From Ruania zhangjianzhongii (lineage in GTDB: Bacteria; Actinomycetota; Actinomycetes; Actinomycetales; Beutenbergiaceae): DNA of 64,000 nt. This document shows positions 8,151-14,708 of the stretch, piece by piece. The stretch is from the NCBI RefSeq assembly GCF_008000995.1, contig NZ_CP042828.1:4764882-4828881 (forward strand). The letters run 5' to 3'. The position numbers and the translations under genes are program-made. The stretch's first letter is position 1; each line of letters begins with the position of its first letter. The notes under the pieces are model-generated. The model made no database searches. It was not told where the DNA came from and saw nothing but the letters and a program-made list of their open reading frames with translations.

Positions 8151-8216
8151 CTCACCTCGACGACCTTCGCGGCTCACCTCGACGACCTTCGCGACTCACC
8201 TCGGCCGCCTTCGCGG
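8151..8216. repeat. 22-bp tandem repeat, three copies, upstream of TetR gene
   Basis: Units at 8151, 8173 and 8195 each start CTCACCTCG and end CCTTCGCG; the first two are identical but for the last base. The 22-base period is two helical turns, so any bound protein would sit on one DNA face. The array ends about 85 bases before the TetR start. Confidence 0.7.
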
Positions 8217-8264
8217 CCGCGTCAGGAGCATTCGTCGCGCATTTGCGGCAGTCTTCGCGACTCA

Positions 8265-8300
8265 TTCGACTCTTCCGTCAGATAGTGCGATACTGTCGGC
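8265..8300 (+). promoter_or_regulatory. Likely promoter of the TetR gene (leaderless)
   Basis: TTCGAC at 8265-8270 and GATACT at 8289-8294 are separated by 18 bases. The expected transcript start falls on the GTG at 8301, and there is no ribosome site, which suggests a leaderless mRNA. Confidence 0.4.
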
Positions 8301-8975
8301 GTGCCTAAGATCATCGGGTCCACTCTCGCCGAGCACCGCGAGCGCGTGCGGACACAACTGTTCACCGCCTTGTCCGAACTACTCTCCGAGACCAGCTTCG
8401 ACACGGTGAGCATGGCCGACATCGCCGCCCGTGCCGGCGTCGGCCGCACCTCGGTCTACAACCACTTTCCGGACAAGGAAGCAGTGCTCCTGGGCTTCAT
8501 CGAGCACGAGACGGCGCTGTACGTGCAGGCGCTGTCGGAGTCCCTGGCGCACGTGCGGGATCCGGAGGAGCAGCTGCGGGTCTATGTCCGCGAGCAGATC
8601 AACCTCAAGGCCGTCTACCACCTCGCCCCTGGACCGGACCTGCGCAGCGTCGTCTCCTCCGGCACGCAGATGCGCCTGCGGGAGCACGTGCACCAGGTGA
8701 CCGAACTGCTGGCCTCGATCCTGCGCCGCGGTATCGAGACCGGACGCCTCCCCGATCAGGACATCGACGCCGTCGTGCCGCTGATCAACGCCTGCCTCTC
8801 CGGGCGAATCCATCCCGAGGCCGGCCCGGAACGCGAGCGGGCGATCGAGGCCACCGAGGCGTTTGTGCTGCGCGCTGTGGGCCTGCGCCCCGCGCCGGCC
8901 ATACCGAGCGCCGAGATCGACCCCCGCCAGGACCTGCAGGCACTCGAGGCCGCTCGCACGCTGACCATCGCCTGA
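8301..8975 (+). CDS. TetR/AcrR family transcriptional regulator
   Basis: A 224-residue one-component regulator. The N-terminal helix-turn-helix is clear: SFDTVSMADIAARAGVGRTSVYNHFPDKEAVL, about residues 31-62, with the family's VYNHF recognition helix. The C-terminal ligand domain is not diagnostic. It is divergent from xdhABC with inverted repeats in between, so control of the purine operon and of itself is the simplest reading. The GTG at 8301 is the only start near the HTH domain and sits right behind a -10-like box. Confidence 0.88.
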   Translation: MPKIIGSTLAEHRERVRTQLFTALSELLSETSFDTVSMADIAARAGVGRTSVYNHFPDKEAVLLGFIEHETALYVQALSESLAHVRDPEEQLRVYVREQINLKAVYHLAPGPDLRSVVSSGTQMRLREHVHQVTELLASILRRGIETGRLPDQDIDAVVPLINACLSGRIHPEAGPERERAIEATEAFVLRAVGLRPAPAIPSAEIDPRQDLQALEAARTLTIA

Positions 8976-9190
8976 CCCGCGCACGGCCGGCCACACCCGG
9001 CGCCCCCTCGCCGGTCCGAGCGGACCGCCACGCGCCCAGCCGGACCCCCGCGCGCCCAGCCGGACTGCCGCGCACTCAGCGGCTGGACCGGTGCGCACCT
9101 ACAGCGGACCGCCGCGCACCCGCAGCGCGCGGTCTCCATCCGACGCTCCACGAATTCAGCCACGCCTGCGTTGCTAAATTTCCCGTAGGC
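8976..9190. other. Intergenic stretch with imperfect GC-rich repeats
   Basis: No gene is seen. The sequence holds imperfect repeats of CGCGCGCCCAGCCGGAC and GCGGACCGCC that could form hairpins ending the TetR transcript, but no defined terminator could be assigned. Confidence 0.45.
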
Positions 9191-9192
9191 TC

Positions 9193-9237
9193 TTGCCAGG
9201 TAAGGCGACCCTCACCTATGGTGATGACACTGTGTCA
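9193..9237 (+). promoter_or_regulatory. Heme oxygenase promoter with DtxR/IdeR-like iron box
   Basis: TTGCCA (9193-9198) and TATGGT (9217-9222) form a promoter with an 18-base spacer. The spacer is filled by AGGTAAGGCGACCCTCACCT (9198-9217), an inverted repeat of AGGTnAGG arms that closely matches the DtxR/IdeR operator half-site. A perfect palindrome TGACAC-T-GTGTCA follows at 9225-9237, just past the start point. The expected behaviour is repression by DtxR when iron is plentiful. Confidence 0.6.
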
Positions 9238-9272
9238 CGACAACGTGTCACCAAACCTTTCGTGAGGCTCCC

Positions 9273-9923
9273 TTGTCAGTCACTGCCCTGCCCACCGCCC
9301 CGGTCAGCACGCTGCTGCGGGAAGCGACCCAGGACGCGCACTCTCGCGCGGAGACCACCCCGTTCGTCACCGACCTGATGTCCGGTCGGCTCTCGATCGC
9401 TGCGTTCACCGCTCTGGCCGTGCAGCACCAGGCGATCTACACGGCCCTGGAGGACCTCGGCCGCCGGGTGACCGAGCAGCCGGGGGCCGGCGCCCTGGTG
9501 CGCCCCGAACTGGAGCGCTGTGCCGCACTCGCCGAGGACTTACGCATGCTTACCGGCGAGGGCCCGGTGCCGCCGGTGCTGGCCGCGACCGAGCGGTACA
9601 CCGATCGGTTGAACAGTTTGGACGACGTGGCCGGCTACGCCTCGCATGCGTACACCCGATACCTCGGCGACCTCTCCGGCGGGCAGGCGATCAAGCGGAT
9701 GATGCAGCGCCACTACGGGATGGCGGACGAGGGGCTGACGTTCTACACGTTCGCCCAGATCGAGAAGATCCCGCCGTACAAGGCCGCCTACCGCACCGCG
9801 TTGGACGAGCTGCCGCTGGACGAGACCGGCCGGGAGCGGATGGTGGCCGAGGCGCGCGCCGCGTTCCGGTACAACGAGGCGGTGTTCGTCGAGCTGGGGA
9901 GTCAGTTCCGCCCCGTCGCCTGA
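9273..9923 (+). CDS. hmuO: Biliverdin-producing heme oxygenase
   Basis: A 216-residue heme oxygenase of the HmuO/HO-1 fold that opens heme to biliverdin, CO and free iron. The proximal heme ligand is the His of TQDAHSRAE near residue 23, and the distal helix carries the flexible Gly motif YLGDLSGGQAIKRM. The length equals that of HmuO from Corynebacterium. The start is a TTG at 9273 behind a GTGAGG site; no better start exists upstream. It stands alone, with no heme importer beside it, but its promoter carries an iron box, so a role in iron scavenging from heme is inferred. Confidence 0.93.
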   Translation: MSVTALPTAPVSTLLREATQDAHSRAETTPFVTDLMSGRLSIAAFTALAVQHQAIYTALEDLGRRVTEQPGAGALVRPELERCAALAEDLRMLTGEGPVPPVLAATERYTDRLNSLDDVAGYASHAYTRYLGDLSGGQAIKRMMQRHYGMADEGLTFYTFAQIEKIPPYKAAYRTALDELPLDETGRERMVAEARAAFRYNEAVFVELGSQFRPVA

Positions 9924-9962
9924 ACCGGTCGAGAGCCGCAGACCCAGCCGGTTCGTGCACCT

Positions 9963-10283
9963 TCATACCGCGTGGCGGTCCCCTGCGCGACCGAGCCACA
10001 GGTTGTAGCAGATCGCCGCGAGCATGGGCAGCAGCCACGGTGGCGCGAGCAGCCACAGCGCCACCATCCCGATCTCGGCGGCAGCCAGCGTGCCGGCCAT
10101 CACCGTCAGTCCAGCCATCCCCGCGCGCAGGCCCCGGGCCCGCGGTGGATCGACCGCGACTCGGCTGGTGATCACCGGGATGCGCGTCGACGGGTTCGCA
10201 CGGACGAGGAGCACCAGCGCCCACATGCCCATCGTCGTCGCGACCAGCACGACCAGGATTCCCAGCATCACCATCTCGCCCAC
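9963..10283 (-). CDS. Small two- to three-helix membrane protein
   Basis: A 106-residue protein with hydrophobic segments at about residues 5-27 (MVMLGILVVLVATTMGMWALVLL) and 57-95, separated by a basic/Pro loop. No family is recognised. Convergent with heme oxygenase, with a 39-base gap. An ATG at 10271 is an alternative start. Confidence 0.6.
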   Translation of the reverse strand: MGEMVMLGILVVLVATTMGMWALVLLVRANPSTRIPVITSRVAVDPPRARGLRAGMAGLTVMAGTLAAAEIGMVALWLLAPPWLLPMLAAICYNLWLGRAGDRHAV

Positions 10284-10369
10284 GTTGCCCCCGGCCCACC
10301 CGCGTCGTCAATCAGGGTGCATACACCGTCAGTTCGTCTGTACCCCTCGTCCTGCCGTAGGTTGACCGC

Positions 10370-11062
10370 ATGGAATTCGTGGTGCCGGCTCGCTTCTGCG
10401 GGCCTGGAGAGTCCGGAAACGGCGGCTGGGTGAGCGGCCGGCTGGTCGCCTATACCGATATCGACGGCGCAGCCTCCGTGCGGCTGTCCAGTCCCCCGCC
10501 GTTGGGACGGGTGATGCAGCTCGAGCGCGACGGCGAATCCACCGTGGTGCTGGACGCCGCCGTGCGTATCGCCCAGGCGAGCCCGGCCGAGCCGATCAGC
10601 GACGGCACCGGCCCGGAGCCGGTCTCCTACGCCGAAGCACACGCCGCCGGCGAGCACTACCCAGGACTGACCGACCACCCATTCCCCACGTGCTTCTCCT
10701 GCGGCATCGACCGTGACCCGGAAGACGCCCTCTGCCTGCGCCCCGGACCCGTGGCCGAGGGCGTGTTCGCCGCCGCGTGGGTGCCCCGGGAAGTGACCAG
10801 CGAGATCGTCTGGTCCGCCCTGGACTGCCCGGGCGGCTGGGCGCTCGGCGTGGGCGGGCGTCCGATGGTGCTCGGCACGATGACCGCCCAGGTCGACGAG
10901 CAGCCCGGTGTCGGCGAGGAATGTGTGGTGATGGCCTGGCGCACCGGTGGCGAGGGCCGTAAGCACACCGCCGGGACGGCACTGTATGCGGGTACCCGAC
11001 TGCTGGCCCAGGCGCGGTCGGTGTGGCTCGAGATAGACCCGGAGAAGGTCCGGCCGGCCTGA
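10370..11062 (+). CDS. Hotdog-fold (thioesterase-like) conserved hypothetical protein
   Basis: A 230-residue soluble protein. It contains FPTCFSCGIDRDPEDALCLRPGPV followed by EIVWSALDCPGGWAL and a closing strand AGTRLLAQARSVWLEID. This pattern is common in actinobacterial proteins annotated as hotdog-fold thioesterases, although the classical active-site residues are not obvious. The CFSCG motif could bind metal. No operon partner. The function is unknown; acyl-CoA binding or hydrolysis is only suggested by fold. Confidence 0.65.
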   Translation: MEFVVPARFCGPGESGNGGWVSGRLVAYTDIDGAASVRLSSPPPLGRVMQLERDGESTVVLDAAVRIAQASPAEPISDGTGPEPVSYAEAHAAGEHYPGLTDHPFPTCFSCGIDRDPEDALCLRPGPVAEGVFAAAWVPREVTSEIVWSALDCPGGWALGVGGRPMVLGTMTAQVDEQPGVGEECVVMAWRTGGEGRKHTAGTALYAGTRLLAQARSVWLEIDPEKVRPA

Positions 11063-11127
11063 GCCGCTCGCCGGACAGCCCGCTCAGATCGTGCCGGCTG
11101 GCCCGGTGAGGTCTGAACAGGTACCTC

Positions 11128-11691
11128 CTACTCCGCCGTCTCGCGCGCTGCGGCCACTGCGCGGAGCAGGTCGGCGTAGGTACCGTCCACGTCACCGGCG
11201 CGGGTGCGCACGTACCGGGTAGCCGGCCGGGAGCGCAGCAGCTCGATCATGGCGGCGTACATCACCTCGATCGGCTCGGCGCCCGGCACATCCTGGAGCA
11301 GTTCGGCGTCCCGGTGGTTCGCATCCGTGGATCCGGCCCGGGCGGCGAACCGGCGCGTGGCCTCGTCCGGGTCGCTGACCAGCGCCACCTCCACGAACTC
11401 CGCCCCGGTTCGCATGCTCACCTCCGCCAGCGCCAGCACCAGCTCCGCCCGCTGCAGGAACTGCGGCACGATCACGTCCCACCCGGAACGCAGGTGCGCC
11501 TCGGCCATCGCGAGCCCGAGCGCCCGCGCAGCGTGGCCCGCAGTGACCGGATCCTCGGCCCACCGGCCAAGGCTGCCGCGGATCGCGTCCAGGTCCAGCA
11601 CCAGCGTGAGCGCACGCTCCTGCGCCAGCAAGTGGGCGAGCGTCGATTTCCCGCTCGCTGGTGCACCGTTGATCAGGACCAGTCGCGCCAT
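11128..11691 (-). CDS. P-loop kinase (AAA_33/zeta-toxin or phosphotransferase-like)
   Basis: A 187-residue soluble protein with a clear Walker A (LINGAPASGKSTLAHLLA, residues 5-22), a substrate-site Asp pair (LVLDLDAIRGSLG) and an Arg-rich lid (DEATRRFAARAG). Small P-loop kinases of this class phosphorylate metabolites, drugs such as chloramphenicol, or nucleic-acid ends. The target cannot be told from sequence. It lies 42 bases downstream of the erm-like gene on the same strand, so the two may be co-transcribed. Confidence 0.75.
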   Translation of the reverse strand: MARLVLINGAPASGKSTLAHLLAQERALTLVLDLDAIRGSLGRWAEDPVTAGHAARALGLAMAEAHLRSGWDVIVPQFLQRAELVLALAEVSMRTGAEFVEVALVSDPDEATRRFAARAGSTDANHRDAELLQDVPGAEPIEVMYAAMIELLRSRPATRYVRTRAGDVDGTYADLLRAVAAARETAE

Positions 11692-11732
11692 CGACTCCCT
11701 CTCGCTGTTCGGCTCCGCACCCGTGCTTCAGG

Positions 11733-12272
11733 CTAACGGCGCCGACGCATGGGCCGGGTGCGGCGCAGCACCAGCACTGCCGAGTCCGAGCGCGGTGCCG
11801 GCCGAAACGCCGAGGCGGGTACGTGCAACCCGGCAGCGGCAGTGAAGCCGCGCGGCGGGCTGTTCAAGTAGCGGTGGACCATCCACCGGGGCAGCACCAG
11901 GTCCGCACGAACCATCGCCGAGCTGCGCGAGGTCAGCCGGCGGACCAGCTGTGCACCGATCGCGTACGGCGGATTGGCCACCACTCGGAACCGGCGCCCC
12001 GGCAACGGCATGGTGAGCACGTCGCCATCGCGCACCGACACGGCATGCTCGTCGGCCATCGCCGCCCGCAGTGCCCGGCTCCGGCCCGGATGCAACTCGA
12101 CCGCCAGTACGCGGCCGGCAGCTCCGGCCAGCGGCCGGGTCAGCGCGCCGCTACCTGCGCCCAGGTCGAGGACCAAATCGTGGCCTCGGACCTGCGCCGC
12201 AGCAACTACTCGTTCAGCCCAGCCCGACCGGAGCTGGTGCCATCCCCAGCGCCGCTGCCCGGACCCGGACAC
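11733..12272 (-). CDS. erm: Short Erm-type 23S rRNA adenine N6-methyltransferase
   Basis: A 179-residue SAM-dependent methylase. It contains RRWGWHQLRSGWAERVV, the SAM motif LVLDLGAGSGALT, acidic motif VLAVELHPGR, motif RDGDVLTMPL and the catalytic RVVANPPYAIG (NPPY form). The end, FRPAPRSDSAVLVLRR, is also family-typical. Length and motifs match the short mycobacterial Erm(37)/(38) type, which lacks most of the C-terminal RNA-binding domain, rather than KsgA. If active it would methylate A2058 or neighbours and lower macrolide/lincosamide binding. GTG 12272 is used; no classical leader peptide attenuator is visible upstream. Confidence 0.8.
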   Translation of the reverse strand: MSGSGQRRWGWHQLRSGWAERVVAAAQVRGHDLVLDLGAGSGALTRPLAGAAGRVLAVELHPGRSRALRAAMADEHAVSVRDGDVLTMPLPGRRFRVVANPPYAIGAQLVRRLTSRSSAMVRADLVLPRWMVHRYLNSPPRGFTAAAGLHVPASAFRPAPRSDSAVLVLRRTRPMRRRR

Positions 12273-12411
12273 GACGCACCATCATCATGAACAGACTCAT
12301 ACCTGGCACGGTAAGGGCCGCCGTCGGCCATCGTCCAAGGAATTTCGCTCGCCACTCCAGCTCCGATGGTCCACTCAGGCATCACCCAGCCCGGCCGGTT
12401 ACCGTGAGCCC

Positions 12412-13116
12412 ATGTCCCGCGGCGCGAAGGTCACGATCGGCACCGTCCTGGTCCTGGTGCTGGTGCTCGCCGCCGGCTATGCCGCGGACCGGGTCACCGC
12501 GCAACGGACCGAGCAGGCGATCACCGACGAGCTCACCGAGGCCGCTGGCGGCCAGGGGGTGCAGACCGACATCGCCGGCCCGCTGTTCCTTCCCCAAGTG
12601 ATCGGCGGCTCTCTCGACCAGGTGGACGTACGGGCCGACCAGGTCCAGCTCCAGGACCTGGTGATCGCAGACGTCACCGGCACCGCTCACGGCGTGAGTG
12701 TGGACGAGCCGCGGACCGCCGATCGGCTCAGCGTCACCGGAACGCTCCCGGTGCAGACGCTGCGCAGCCTGCTCGGCCAGTCCGATCTGGTGCCCGATGG
12801 CCTCGAGCTGGACGTGACCGATGGCCGGCTCGTGGCCGAGCTCAGCGTGCTCGGCGCCACCTTGCGGGCGACGGCCGACCCGGTGGTCCGGGACGGGTCG
12901 ATCTACCTCCAGCCCCGGGAGCTGACCCTGGGCGGAGTGCAGCTCGACCTGGCGCACCTGCCCGGTGCGGTGGACGAGGTGATCGGCAGTCTCGCCGTAC
13001 CCACTGACGCTCTCCCGGAGGGCATCTCCCCCGCCGCGATCGACGTGACCGACGGCGGTATCCGGCTGACCGTCACGGGCACCGACCTCACCCTCAGCGA
13101 GCTCAGCCAGGGCTGA
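12412..13116 (+). CDS. LmeA/DUF2993-family envelope protein
   Basis: A 234-residue protein with an N-terminal signal-anchor (VTIGTVLVLVLVLAAGYAAD, residues 7-26). The body is the repetitive beta-structure of DUF2993, with the diagnostic phrases GPLFLPQVIGGSLDQVDVRAD and SVTGTLPVQTLRSLL. LmeA of mycobacteria binds phospholipid and supports lipomannan/LAM mannan elongation, so an envelope lipid role is inferred. The reading frame extends far upstream, but that part overlaps the erm-like gene and has no start signals, so ATG 12412 is chosen. The 139-base gap to erm is the only divergent promoter space. Confidence 0.78.
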   Translation: MSRGAKVTIGTVLVLVLVLAAGYAADRVTAQRTEQAITDELTEAAGGQGVQTDIAGPLFLPQVIGGSLDQVDVRADQVQLQDLVIADVTGTAHGVSVDEPRTADRLSVTGTLPVQTLRSLLGQSDLVPDGLELDVTDGRLVAELSVLGATLRATADPVVRDGSIYLQPRELTLGGVQLDLAHLPGAVDEVIGSLAVPTDALPEGISPAAIDVTDGGIRLTVTGTDLTLSELSQG

Positions 13117-13223
13117 CCACACGGAGCCGCGCCGCGTCTACCGGCCTGCGTGCCCGAGAAGGCGCGCACCGCTACCGGCACCTCACCTATTGCTCACCGG
13201 GCCCCGGGGCAGGTCGGCCACCC

Positions 13224-13775
13224 TCACACCACGTACTCGAACAGGTGGAAGCAGTCCAGGTCGGTTCCCTCGTAGCGCAGCGTGTGCGCACCCAGGTCGG
13301 TGAACCCATAGCGCCGGTAGAGCTCCCGTGCCGGGATGTTCTCCACATACGTGTCCAGCCGCACCGCACGGCAGCCCCGTGCCCTGGCGGTCTCGATGAC
13401 CTTGTCGACGATCCGCCGGGCCACACCGCGGCCCAGATAGTCGGGGACCACCCCGAGCGCATGCACCACCAGCACCTCCTGGCCCGCAGCAGGCACCGTC
13501 CACGCCGCCTGCAGGTAAGCATCGGGCGCGTCGTGGTTCAGGACCACCACACCGGCAATACCCTCCGGCGCATCCGGTGCACTACCGGGGGACACTGTCG
13601 CCAGGTACAGTTCGCCAGCGCCGACCCACTGCGCCACCTCCGCCGGTGTCGGGTGGTTCTCCGTGTGCCAATGCGGGAAGTCCACCGTCTGCGCCAGATG
13701 GTCGATGATCGTGCGATATACCTGCTGCGCGGCAGCAGTCTCAGCCGACTTGGCGCGGCGGAAGGTCATGTCCAT
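13224..13775 (-). CDS. GNAT family N-acetyltransferase
   Basis: A 183-residue acetyl-CoA-dependent acyltransferase. The GNAT core is visible: EVLVVHALGVVPDYLGRGVARRIVDKVIETAR (motif A, with V-x-P-x-x-x-G-x-G-x-A) and NIPARELYRRYGFTDLG (motif B). The substrate is unknown. ATG 13775 is used because it follows AGGA closely; an in-frame ATG lies two codons later, and longer frames reach 13841 without support. Monocistronic. Confidence 0.82.
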   Translation of the reverse strand: MDMTFRRAKSAETAAAQQVYRTIIDHLAQTVDFPHWHTENHPTPAEVAQWVGAGELYLATVSPGSAPDAPEGIAGVVVLNHDAPDAYLQAAWTVPAAGQEVLVVHALGVVPDYLGRGVARRIVDKVIETARARGCRAVRLDTYVENIPARELYRRYGFTDLGAHTLRYEGTDLDCFHLFEYVV

Positions 13776-13948
13776 CTCGGTCCATCCTGCCTCATCTGAC
13801 CGGTGAACCGTGCGGTGCTCGGTAGCGGCTCCGATGACCAACTGCCGGCCAGGGTGTGGTCGGTCAGCTTGGCAGCCTAGTCGGCCAGTTCATCCTCAAG
13901 CGGGGACGCTGCCGAGGGGGCTGACCCGCTCGTGATAGGACTTGGCCC

Positions 13949-14644
13949 ATGCCCGCGCGATTCGAAGAGCTCGACTTCCAGCAGACCACGCTCGGTGAGA
14001 TCAGCCTGCGGCGCCGCTACGACCTCACCGCCCAGGTGGATCTCTACGAGGTGCGCCTGGGCGAGGAGTTCCTGATGTCCAGCCTGTTCACCACCGCGGA
14101 GCGGGCACTGGCGTCCCTCGCCCTGGACCGCCTGGACCGGGACGACCTGCGCGTCCTGGTGGGCGGGCTCGGGCTCGGTTACACCGCGCACACAGCGCTG
14201 GCCGACCCGCGCGTAGCCGACCTGACCGTGATGGATGCCGCCGAACCGGTGCTCGACTGGCACCGCCGCGGCCTGCTGCCGGAGGTCGCCGGGCTGGCCA
14301 CCGACCCGCGCTGCCGCCTGGTGCTGCGCGACTTCTTCGCCCACGTCGCCGGCGAGCCGGGCGCCAGCTACGACGCGATCCTGCTCGACGTCGACCACAC
14401 CCCCCGGCACGTGCTGCACCCCAGCCACGCCGACTTCTACACCGTGGCCGGTCTGCAGGCGATGCGCGCCCACCTCACCGTCGACGGCGTGTTCGCGCTC
14501 TGGTCGGACGACCCGCCCGACGAGGAGTTCACCGCGGTGCTCGCGGCAGTGTTCGCCTCCACCGCGGCCGAGGTGGTCTCCTTCGCCAACCCCCTCACCG
14601 GCGGCGAGTCGAGCAACACGATCTACCTCGCCACCGCCGGCTGA
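13949..14644 (+). CDS. Spermidine synthase-like (SpeE-fold) methyltransferase-like protein
   Basis: A 231-residue Rossmann protein. YEVRLGEEFLMSSLFTTAERAL resembles the aminopropyltransferase substrate gate. DDLRVLVGGLGLGYTAHTAL is the nucleotide loop (GGxGxG). YDAILLDVDHTP holds the catalytic-Asp region, and VDGVFALWSDDPPDEEF the last strand. Many actinobacteria carry such stand-alone homologues without a SpeD partner, and true polyamine synthesis is unproven for them. ATG 13949 starts just before the first motif. Convergent with the S9 peptidase gene, with a gap of 64 bases. Confidence 0.72.
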   Translation: MPARFEELDFQQTTLGEISLRRRYDLTAQVDLYEVRLGEEFLMSSLFTTAERALASLALDRLDRDDLRVLVGGLGLGYTAHTALADPRVADLTVMDAAEPVLDWHRRGLLPEVAGLATDPRCRLVLRDFFAHVAGEPGASYDAILLDVDHTPRHVLHPSHADFYTVAGLQAMRAHLTVDGVFALWSDDPPDEEFTAVLAAVFASTAAEVVSFANPLTGGESSNTIYLATAG

Positions 14645-14708
14645 GGGAGCCCCAGCCCAGCTGCCATCGCGGCTCGGCGCAGGCGTCGGCCGCGAGTCGG
14701 CGGACGGC

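Noticed and set aside
8151-8216. CRISPR array
   Set aside because: Repeats are directly tandem with no spacers and there are no cas genes; the same holds for the other minisatellites.
11733-12272. KsgA (16S rRNA dimethyltransferase)
   Set aside because: Too short, lacks the KsgA C-terminal domain and has the NPPY and GWHQL features of short Erm proteins.
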